Source: an uncultured Haloferula sp. (lineage in GTDB: Bacteria; Verrucomicrobiota; Verrucomicrobiae; Verrucomicrobiales; Akkermansiaceae). From it: a stretch of DNA of 9,896 bases. A program made the translations under genes and the position numbers. Each line of letters opens with the position of its first letter. Position 1 is the first letter of the stretch. Of the stretch, positions 1-5,793 are shown in pieces. The DNA is taken from contig CAMLOZ010000084.1 of NCBI GenBank assembly GCA_946481625.1, positions 1-9,896 on the forward strand, in the 5' to 3' direction. The notes beneath the pieces were generated by a model. It was not told the origin of the DNA and ran no database searches. It was given only the letters and a program-made list of their open reading frames with translations.

Positions 1-2135
1 TCGAACACAGGTGCCTCGAGTTGAACGAGGACCGCACCGGGCCCTTCAGCTTCCCCTCGGAAGAAGCGAGCTTCACACGCTCGAACCCGATGTTCCTCCA
101 CCAGGACCTTCTGGGAAATGCCGAGTACCGCATGCGCTGGGCGGACCGTATTCAGAAGCACATGTTCAACGGCGGCGCGCTGGTGCCTTCCGCGTGGTCG
201 AACCGGGTGAACAAACTCGCCGCGGATGTCGACCAATCGATCATCGCGGAAAGCGCCCGCTGGGGGGATGCCTCCGCCCCTACGTCCCCTCGCACCCGGC
301 AGACCTGGATCGGCGCCCAGAACAGTTTGTTGAATTACCACGCTCCGCGCGCGGCAGTCGTCCTGAACCAACTGCGCGCCGACGGCTTGTATCCTTCGAT
401 CGATGCGCCTTTGATCTCCCCCTTCGGCGGGTATCACGACAGCGGTGTGGAAGCGGTGATCTCCGGCCCGCCATCCGGCACACTCTACTACATGCCCGAC
501 GGGAGCGACCCCCGCGCGGTTGGGGGTGCCTTGCGGCCGGGAGCGCTCGTTTACACGCCCCAAAGCTCGTCGGAGGCACTGATCCCCTGGTCCGCCGCAG
601 GGTGGCGTTACCAATCGGACGGAGTGAACCGGGGCACCGCGTGGCAAGCGCCCGCGTATGACGATAGCGCTTGGCCCGTGGGAACAGCCGAACTCGGTTA
701 CGGGGACAACGATGAAACGACCGTCATCCCGATCACCTACGTCGCCCCTGACCAGAAGGCCGCCACCTGTTACTTCCGGCGCAGCTTCACGGCCGGCGAC
801 CTGGCGGGCATCACCAGTCTCCTCCTCACCGTGGAGTACGACGATGGCTATGCGGTGTATCTGAACGGCACTCGCGTGGCCGGCAGCCTCCCCGTGAATC
901 CTGCTTACAACTACTACACGGGCAACGCGATCGAGGACCAGATCACCGCTCCCCTCAGCATCTCCCCGTCGCTCCTGGTGAACGGCACAAACATCGTCGC
1001 GGTGGAGATCCATCAGGCATCTCCCACCAGTTCCGACGTGAGCATGAATCTCTCGCTCACCGCCACCCGCTCGAATTCCACCACGCCGCTGCTGCTTACC
1101 GGCACCGGCGAGCGTCCGCTCCGGGTCCGCGCCCGCGATGGTGCCACCTGGAGCGCCGTGACGGAGGCAACCTTCCTGCTCGATACGGAACCCGCTTCTC
1201 CCGCGAACCTCGCGATTTCGGAAATCCTCTATCACCCGGCCGAACCATCCCCCACCGAGATCGCCGCCGGTTTCGATGATGGCGAGGACTTCGAATTCGT
1301 CGAGATCCTCAATACCGGCAGCAAGGCCGTGGACCTGCACGGCGTCTATTTCTACGGGGCCATCACCTTCGACTTCACCGGTGCACCCACCGGTCGCACC
1401 CTTGCTCCCGGAGCGCGTCTGCTCGTGGTGTCGGATCTGGATGCCTTCCAGCTCCGCTACGGTAGCGGCAAGCCCGTCGCGGGTCAGTACTCCGGCCAGC
1501 TCAACAATGCCGGCGAAGACCTCGTCCTCTACACCCCGGAGGAAACTATCATCCGGGGCGTGAATTACAGCGATGCTCCTCCCTGGCCCGCCGCTGCCGA
1601 TGGCGAGGGCTACTCGCTCGTGCGCCGCCACCCGAACGATCCGGCGGGCGACGGCAATGCCGAGGGCTGGGCGGTCAGCGGCAGCATCGGCGGTACCCCC
1701 GGCACCGCGGATGTCCCGGCGGCGGGCACATTCGATGCCTGGACGGCGGCGACTTTCACCGCGCCGCAACAGGCGGACTCCGCGGTTTCCGCCGTCTCCG
1801 CCGATCCCGACGGCGACGGTCGCCTGAACTTCGAGGAGTTCGCCTTCGCGACCGATCCGCTCGTCTCCGACCAGCCCGATGCGCAGTTCACCTGGGTAGG
1901 CACCGCACCGGACCGTTACCCAGCAGTCCGCTTGCTCCGGCCGGAAGGCGCTAGCGGCATTCTCTACCAGCTTCTCGCCGCCGATGCACCCGAGGGCCCT
2001 TGGCTGCCGATCACGGAGGTACCGATCGCCACCGCCCCGATCATCGGCGATCTCGAATACGCCGTCTTCAGCGATCTCGCCCCTGGCACCAGCCCGCGTC
2101 GCTTCCTCCGGTTGCGCGCGGCATGGGCCCCGTGA
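1..2135 (+). CDS. Secreted CotH / lamin-tail-domain protein, C-terminal part (5' truncated)
   Basis: The reading frame (first full codon at base 3) is open to the left edge, so the N-terminus lies outside the window; the TTG at 21 is not a credible start. Residues are numbered from that TTG. About 20-120 resemble the end of a CotH-kinase-type domain (FNGGAL at 49-54, then AESARWGD at 76-83). About 125-190 look like a chitobiase C-terminal type domain (YYMPDGSDPR at 156-165). About 190-350 look like a galactose-binding-type beta sandwich (YDDGYAVYLNG). About 397-560 form a lamin tail domain, opening LAISEILYHP and including FVEILNTG. The tail has a calcium-loop-like DPDGDGRLNFEEF (595-607) followed by a beta-rich end typical of large exported Verrucomicrobiota proteins. 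It is probably exported and surface-associated or extracellular; substrate and exact role are unknown. It converges on the universal stress gene with only 10 nt between stops. Domain calls are by eye; the lamin-tail call is the firmest. Confidence 0.88.
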   Translation, partial: EHRCLELNEDRTGPFSFPSEEASFTRSNPMFLHQDLLGNAEYRMRWADRIQKHMFNGGALVPSAWSNRVNKLAADVDQSIIAESARWGDASAPTSPRTRQTWIGAQNSLLNYHAPRAAVVLNQLRADGLYPSIDAPLISPFGGYHDSGVEAVISGPPSGTLYYMPDGSDPRAVGGALRPGALVYTPQSSSEALIPWSAAGWRYQSDGVNRGTAWQAPAYDDSAWPVGTAELGYGDNDETTVIPITYVAPDQKAATCYFRRSFTAGDLAGITSLLLTVEYDDGYAVYLNGTRVAGSLPVNPAYNYYTGNAIEDQITAPLSISPSLLVNGTNIVAVEIHQASPTSSDVSMNLSLTATRSNSTTPLLLTGTGERPLRVRARDGATWSAVTEATFLLDTEPASPANLAISEILYHPAEPSPTEIAAGFDDGEDFEFVEILNTGSKAVDLHGVYFYGAITFDFTGAPTGRTLAPGARLLVVSDLDAFQLRYGSGKPVAGQYSGQLNNAGEDLVLYTPEETIIRGVNYSDAPPWPAAADGEGYSLVRRHPNDPAGDGNAEGWAVSGSIGGTPGTADVPAAGTFDAWTAATFTAPQQADSAVSAVSADPDGDGRLNFEEFAFATDPLVSDQPDAQFTWVGTAPDRYPAVRLLRPEGASGILYQLLAADAPEGPWLPITEVPIATAPIIGDLEYAVFSDLAPGTSPRRFLRLRAAWAP

Positions 2136-2145
2136 CGCTGCCTTT

Positions 2146-2598
2146 TCACTTCTCCTCCCCGGCGGGGACCACCAGCGTCGGCACCGCGGCCTTCCGCACC
2201 AGCCCCTCCGCCACGCTTCCCAGCAGCAGTGCCGCCATGGCCCCGTGGCCGTGCGCTCCCACCACCACCAGGTCCGCCCCGTTCTTTTTCACATAGTCCA
2301 GCACCGCATGCAGCGGGCTTCCCTCGGCCAGATGCACCGATGCATTCGGAATGTCGCTCGACACCTGCCCCAGCAGTTCATTCAGCCGCGCCGTTGCCCG
2401 TTTCCGCGCTTCCTCCTGGAAAAGATGGATCGCGGGAAATTCGTCCGGTGTGAACCCGTAGGCCGTGTAGCTCGGCTCCGGTTCCACCACGTGCAGCACA
2501 TGGAGCGCGGCGCCGAAGGCCTTCGCGAGCTGCGAGGCGGTATCCAGCACGCCCGGGGTGGCATTCGAAAAATCGACGGCGGCAACGATGTTTTTCAT
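2146..2598 (-). CDS. Universal stress protein (UspA family), single domain
   Basis: A 150-residue cytoplasmic protein, the usual length for a one-domain Usp. The N-terminus MKNIVAAVDFS carries the conserved Asp9 of the nucleotide-binding fold. Near the C-terminus the ATP-binding motif G-2X-G-9X-G-(S/T) is intact: Gly114, Gly117, Gly127, Ser128, followed by the final strand VPTLVVP. By this motif it belongs to the ATP-binding branch rather than the UspA-type non-binders. Family members support survival under stress or energy limitation; the specific trigger is not visible here. The frame stays open upstream to 2751, but the ATG at 2598 begins exactly at the family's first strand and is preceded by GGAG at an 8-nt spacing. 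It is divergent from the glyoxalase gene and convergent with the lamin-tail gene. Confidence 0.95.
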   Translation of the reverse strand: MKNIVAAVDFSNATPGVLDTASQLAKAFGAALHVLHVVEPEPSYTAYGFTPDEFPAIHLFQEEARKRATARLNELLGQVSSDIPNASVHLAEGSPLHAVLDYVKKNGADLVVVGAHGHGAMAALLLGSVAEGLVRKAAVPTLVVPAGEEK

Positions 2599-2606
2599 GG
2601 CATCCA

Positions 2607-2610
2607 CTCC
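2607..2610 (-). promoter_or_regulatory. Ribosome binding site of the universal stress gene
   Basis: GGAG on the minus strand lies 8 nt before the ATG at 2598 and decides between that start and upstream in-frame options. It is the only recognisable Shine-Dalgarno sequence in front of any complete gene in this window. Confidence 0.55.
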
Positions 2611-2698
2611 ATAACACGGGATTCCGCCGGGTGCCACTTTCCACTCATCCATGCGCCGACTTTGCAAATCCGCGCTGCGGGTCCATCCTCCCCGCGTC

Positions 2699-3076
2699 AT
2701 GATCAAGTTCCTCCACACCCGCATCCGCGTGGCCGATATGGACCGCTCCATCGCCTTCTACCGGAATCTCGGCTACCAGGAGAGCCGCCGCCAGGATTCC
2801 CCGCAAGGGAACAAGCTCGCCTTTCTTGAGCTCCCCGGCAACGACGTCTTCCTCGAGCTCTGTTACTCTCCGGACTACACCGACAAGTGCCCGGAGGATC
2901 TCATGCACACGTGCCTCGGCGTGCCGGACATCATCGAATACTGCGACGGTGTCGAAAAAGCCGGAATCGAGATCTGGCCCTCCGGCTGGCGCGAGAAGTT
3001 CTCTTCCGGCGACCGCAAGATGGCCTTCGTCACCGATCCCGACGGCTACGAGGTCGAAATCCTCGAACGCAAATAG
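2699..3076 (+). CDS. Glyoxalase I-like VOC metalloenzyme (lactoylglutathione lyase family)
   Basis: A 125-residue protein of the vicinal oxygen chelate fold. The four metal-ligand positions of glyoxalase I all appear to be filled: His6 (FLHTRIRV), Glu53 (VFLELCY), His70 (DLMHTCLGV) and Glu120 (DPDGYEVEIL). The DPDG turn before the last strand is typical. Enzymes of this group isomerise the hemithioacetal of methylglyoxal and a thiol, detoxifying methylglyoxal in the cytoplasm. It is slightly shorter than E. coli GloA (135 residues), and the thiol cofactor cannot be told from sequence, so another VOC activity remains possible. The ATG at 2699 was chosen over the upstream in-frame ATG at 2651 because the fold begins with IKFLHTRIRV and the extra 16 residues are unlike the family. 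No Shine-Dalgarno sequence precedes it. The following hydrolase begins 37 nt downstream. Confidence 0.88.
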   Translation: MIKFLHTRIRVADMDRSIAFYRNLGYQESRRQDSPQGNKLAFLELPGNDVFLELCYSPDYTDKCPEDLMHTCLGVPDIIEYCDGVEKAGIEIWPSGWREKFSSGDRKMAFVTDPDGYEVEILERK

Positions 3077-3113
3077 GCAGGGAAACCTGTTTCCGCCCTC
3101 GCCCGAGCCCCGC

Positions 3114-3992
3114 ATGAAGGAAGACCAACAAGCGCGCCTCCCGGATGGTCGCGCGCTCGGCTACGGCGACTATGGGGATCCATCGGGCCAGCCCGTGTTC
3201 TTCTTCCACGGCTGGCCGAGCAGCCGCTATCAGGGCAAGCTGATGCACGACTACGCCGCCGGGCGGGGCCTGCGTCTCATCGCCCCGGATCGCCCCGGCA
3301 TCGGCCTGTCCGACCCGCTGCCGGGCCGCGGCTTCTCGGCCTGGCCGAAGGACATCGAGGCCTTCGCCGATTCCCTCGGCCTCGGTCGCTTCCGGGTCTG
3401 CGGCGTCTCGGGCGGGGGGCCCTACACCCTCGCCACCGCCGCGGCCCTGCCGGACCGCGTGATCGCCGCCGCCGTGATGTGCGGGGCCCCGCCCTTCGGC
3501 AGTCCGGAGGATCAGGCGGACATGCACTGGGCTTATCGCACCCTTGCCGGTCTAAAGCGCCTCCGCCGGGCCGCCACCCCCGCCGTGATCGGGGCCAGCC
3601 GCTGGATGATCGCCCGCGGCGTTGACCGCCCCCCCATGTCCTGGATGATGCGCTCGATCCCGCCCAGCGATCGCAGCGCCATCGCCGATTACGGCTGTTG
3701 GGAAAGTGTCACCCGCAGCTATCTGGAGGCTGCCAACAGCGGCACCGATGCCGTCCTCACCGATGGCGAACTCTACCTTGCTCCTTGGGATTTTTCCCCG
3801 GAGGACATCCGCATCCCTGTTGCTTTCTGGCACGGCCTCGCCGACAAAAACCTACCTTGCGAGGTTGCGAAGCGCCTCGCCGCCCGGGTTCCCGGTGCGG
3901 TCGGCCACTGGATCGAGGACGAGGGGCACTACTCGCTGCCCCTCCGCTTCCGCGGCCAAGTGCTGGATTGGTTGCGGAATGCCTCACCCTGA
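3114..3992 (+). CDS. Alpha/beta hydrolase
   Basis: A 292-residue cytoplasmic alpha/beta hydrolase with a full catalytic set. The oxyanion segment is His32-Gly33-Trp34 (FFFHGWPSSR). The nucleophile elbow is GVSGGG with Ser99. The likely acid is Asp244 (HGLADKNLP), and the catalytic histidine is His272 (DEGHYSLP). The strand before the elbow and the APDRPGIGLS segment (57-66) are typical of the family. Residues about 130-220 form a helical cap that would set substrate choice. There is no signal peptide. The substrate cannot be deduced: esterase, lactonase and C-C hydrolase members share this layout. The ATG at 3114 begins 37 nt after the glyoxalase stop with no terminator between, so co-transcription is likely; the frame is open further upstream, but that part overlaps the glyoxalase gene. 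Confidence 0.9.
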   Translation: MKEDQQARLPDGRALGYGDYGDPSGQPVFFFHGWPSSRYQGKLMHDYAAGRGLRLIAPDRPGIGLSDPLPGRGFSAWPKDIEAFADSLGLGRFRVCGVSGGGPYTLATAAALPDRVIAAAVMCGAPPFGSPEDQADMHWAYRTLAGLKRLRRAATPAVIGASRWMIARGVDRPPMSWMMRSIPPSDRSAIADYGCWESVTRSYLEAANSGTDAVLTDGELYLAPWDFSPEDIRIPVAFWHGLADKNLPCEVAKRLAARVPGAVGHWIEDEGHYSLPLRFRGQVLDWLRNASP

Positions 3993-4021
3993 CAAGTTAC
4001 CATAGATCAGGCTTGAGACTT

Positions 4022-4040
4022 GGCTCCCGAGCGGGGAGCT
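4022..4040 (+). other. Stem-loop between hydrolase and TerC genes
   Basis: GCTCCC (4023-4028) pairs with GGGAGC (4034-4039) around a 5-nt loop, with a possible G-U pair outside. No T-run follows, so it is not a standard intrinsic terminator in either direction. It sits 18 nt before the TerC start codon and could be a leader structure, an operator or an RNA-end-stabilising hairpin. It does not match the layout of the manganese (yybP-ykoY) riboswitch that often precedes TerC-type genes. Confidence 0.4.
4029..4038 (+). repeat. GAGCGGGGAG decamer, copy 1 (before TerC gene)
   Basis: This decamer recurs exactly at 4877-4886. Here it ends 20 nt before the TerC start codon and overlaps the stem-loop. 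Confidence 0.4.
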
Positions 4041-4058
4041 TCGCCGCCTCAATCCGCC

Positions 4059-4847
4059 ATGGACTGGATTCACACGATTCTCGGACCCGATCCGGCCGCT
4101 GGCCTGATGGTCGTTTTCATCCTCATCCTCATCGAAGGAGTCCTCTCCGTGGACAATGCCGCCGTGCTTGCCACCATGGTCATGCGCTTGCCCGCGGAGC
4201 AGCGCGGCAAGGCCCTCAAGTACGGCATCATCGGGGCCTATGCCTTCCGCGGCATCTGTCTCGCCCTCGCGGCCTGGCTCATCACCATCTGGTGGCTGGA
4301 GCCCATCGGCGGCCTCTATCTGCTTTGGATGAGTTGGCAGCATTTCTCCCGTCACCAGTCCGTGGAAGAGGAAGGCATCCATGCCGTCGAGACGGAAGGC
4401 AATTTCCTCTATCGCCACACCATCGGCCGTTTCGGTCCCTTCTGGGCCACCGTCATTGCCGTGGAGGTCATGGACCTCGCCTTCTCTCTCGACAACGTCC
4501 TGGCCGCCGTCGCCTACGTGAAGAATTTCCCGATGCCCTCGAAGCTCATCCTCGTGTGCATCGGCGTCTTCCTCGGCATCCTCGCGATGCGCTTCGCGGC
4601 CCAGGGCTTCGTGAAGCTCATGCACCGCTATCCTTTCCTGGAGACCTGTGCCTTCATCGTCATCGGCATTCTGGGCATCAAGCTCATGCTCAGCGTCCCG
4701 CGCCACTTCCTGCCCGAAGGGAATCCCGTCCACGATTTCCTCGCCAGCAAGTACTTCGATCTCGGCACGTCGATCCTCACGCTGCTGATCTTCGTCGTCC
4801 CGGTGGTGGCCCACCGCCTCAAGATCGGTCCCAAGCCCGCGGCCTGA
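4059..4847 (+). CDS. TerC-family integral membrane protein (putative metal-ion exporter)
   Basis: A 262-residue polytopic membrane protein with about seven hydrophobic segments, the usual TerC build. The two signature repeats with acidic residues inside the membrane are present: EGVLSVDNAAVLATM with Asp32-Asn33, and MDLAFSLDNVLAAVA with Asp139 and Asp145-Asn146. A charged loop (about 97-122) separates the halves, and a last hydrophobic segment (about 237-252) is followed by a basic tail. Proteins of this family export manganese or help metalate exported enzymes in several bacteria; older annotations call them tellurium resistance proteins. Metal choice here is inferred from the family only. 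The ATG at 4059 was preferred over a TTG 13 codons upstream because it starts just before the first membrane segment and avoids the stem-loop. No Shine-Dalgarno sequence is seen. There are 66 nt after the hydrolase and 61 nt before the peptidase gene. Confidence 0.9.
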   Translation: MDWIHTILGPDPAAGLMVVFILILIEGVLSVDNAAVLATMVMRLPAEQRGKALKYGIIGAYAFRGICLALAAWLITIWWLEPIGGLYLLWMSWQHFSRHQSVEEEGIHAVETEGNFLYRHTIGRFGPFWATVIAVEVMDLAFSLDNVLAAVAYVKNFPMPSKLILVCIGVFLGILAMRFAAQGFVKLMHRYPFLETCAFIVIGILGIKLMLSVPRHFLPEGNPVHDFLASKYFDLGTSILTLLIFVVPVVAHRLKIGPKPAA

Positions 4848-4871
4848 TACCGGATTTTCCGCGCAGTTCGT

Positions 4872-4899
4872 TTGCGGAGCGGGGAGTTGCTGATAGTGA
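4872..4899 (+). promoter_or_regulatory. Candidate sigma-70-type promoter before the M14 peptidase gene
   Basis: TTGCGG (4872-4877), a 16-nt spacer and TAGTGA (4894-4899). The last box ends 9 nt before the ATG, which would start transcription at or within a few bases of the start codon. The match is weak, and the site overlaps the GAGCGGGGAG decamer. Confidence 0.3.
4877..4886 (+). repeat. GAGCGGGGAG decamer, copy 2 (before M14 gene)
   Basis: Exact copy of 4029-4038. It ends 22 nt before the start codon, nearly the same distance as copy 1, but has no partner arm and so forms no hairpin here. Confidence 0.4.
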
Positions 4900-4908
4900 T
4901 TCAATCAC

Positions 4909-5646
4909 ATGGCAGATGCGTTCGATGTCGAAGCTTTCCTGAGTGAGTTCGGCGACCTCGCGTCGGCGAAAGGCTTCACCCGCCGCCATCTCTGCGAGAC
5001 CGCCGCCGGGCCCCTCCTCGCGTGGGAAAGACTGGGATCCGGCACGCCCGACTACGTCTCCGCCGGCATGCACGGCGATGAACCGGCCGGCCCTTTCGCC
5101 GCGCTGGAACTCCTCCGTTCCGGAGCGCTTGATACCGGCTCCTGGCTCCTCTGCCCGGCGCTCAATCCCACCGGGCTCGCCGCCGGGACCCGCGAGAACG
5201 ACGGCGGCTTCGACCTGAACCGCGACTACCTCAGCCTCCACACCGCAGAAGTCCGCGCGCATTCTGCCTGGCTCGCCTCGCTGCCCTGCCCGCGCCTCTT
5301 CGCCTCCCTCCACGAGGACTGGGAAACGTCCGGCTTCTACTTCTACGAGATCAATCTCGGCGAGGACTGCCCCGCCCGCGCCGCCGCCATCCTGGAGGCC
5401 GTGAAGCCATGGTTCCCGCCCGAGCCCGCCGCGCTCATCGACGAGCACGAGATCCGCTCTTCCGGCTGGATCTATCACGTGCCGGAGGCCGATGTCCCCG
5501 AGAACTGGCCCGAGGCCATCTTCCTCGCCAAGCGTGGCTGTCCCGTCTCCTTCACCTTTGAAACGCCGAGCGCGAATTGCCTCAAGGACCGCGTCGCCGC
5601 GCACGTTGCGGCGGTGAAGGCGGCGCTGGCTGCGGTGTCCATCTAG
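4909..5646 (+). CDS. M14-family zinc peptidase / amidase, cytoplasmic
   Basis: A 245-residue protein without a signal peptide. The M14 zinc site is visible: His55 and Glu58 in GMHGDEPAG, and His135 in SLHEDW. Asn104-Arg105 (FDLNRDY) match the pair that binds the substrate carboxylate, with Arg95 (GTREND) nearby, and Glu218 (FTFETPS) is the likely catalytic base. Length, lack of export signal and the NPTGLAAGTRENDGGFDLNRDY-like core (86-107) recall the murein peptide amidase MpaA group, which recycles peptidoglycan peptides in the cytoplasm, but succinylglutamate desuccinylase/aspartoacylase relatives share the same core. Substrate is therefore unassigned. The start ATG is the first in frame after the TerC gene and gives a full N-terminal domain; no Shine-Dalgarno sequence precedes it. 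Confidence 0.85.
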   Translation: MADAFDVEAFLSEFGDLASAKGFTRRHLCETAAGPLLAWERLGSGTPDYVSAGMHGDEPAGPFAALELLRSGALDTGSWLLCPALNPTGLAAGTRENDGGFDLNRDYLSLHTAEVRAHSAWLASLPCPRLFASLHEDWETSGFYFYEINLGEDCPARAAAILEAVKPWFPPEPAALIDEHEIRSSGWIYHVPEADVPENWPEAIFLAKRGCPVSFTFETPSANCLKDRVAAHVAAVKAALAAVSI

Positions 5647-5758
5647 CACAGCGGGATGTCCACCGCGGCTCAGCTGCCTTGGACTGCTGCTTCCATCCGA
5701 AGATGCGAATATATCGCAAAACAACCGCGCAATCCCGTCTCGGACGAAAACCGCAAGA

Positions 5759-5786
5759 TTGATCCGCCCTTCCGCGTCGCTAGCGT
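5759..5786 (+). promoter_or_regulatory. Candidate promoter of the transglutaminase-hydrolase gene
   Basis: TTGATC (5759-5764), a 16-nt spacer and TAGCGT (5781-5786). The last box ends 7 nt before the ATG at 5794, so the message would be leaderless or nearly so. Spacing and location resemble the candidate before the M14 gene. There is no ribosome binding site. The match to consensus is modest. Confidence 0.35.
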
Positions 5787-5793
5787 GCGCGAC

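Noticed and set aside
2136..2145. Terminator between the convergent lamin-tail and universal stress genes
   Set aside because: Only 10 nt separate the stops and no hairpin with a T-run is visible there; any terminator would have to lie inside the opposing gene.
3993..4058. Manganese (yybP-ykoY) riboswitch before the TerC gene
   Set aside because: The 66-nt gap has a GGGGAG string but is too short and lacks the conserved junction segments of that aptamer.
3698..4942. 414-codon plus-strand open frame and a 306-codon minus-strand frame (3984-4904) over the TerC gene
   Set aside because: Both overlap the TerC gene, whose membrane segments and DN motifs are unmistakable; the alternatives are rich in Arg/His/Pro or in Asp/Glu/His and match nothing.
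5679..5715. TTGGAC plus AT-rich AATATATC as a promoter of the transglutaminase-hydrolase gene
   Set aside because: The spacing of about 25 nt is too long for a sigma-70 promoter; the candidate at 5759-5786 fits better.
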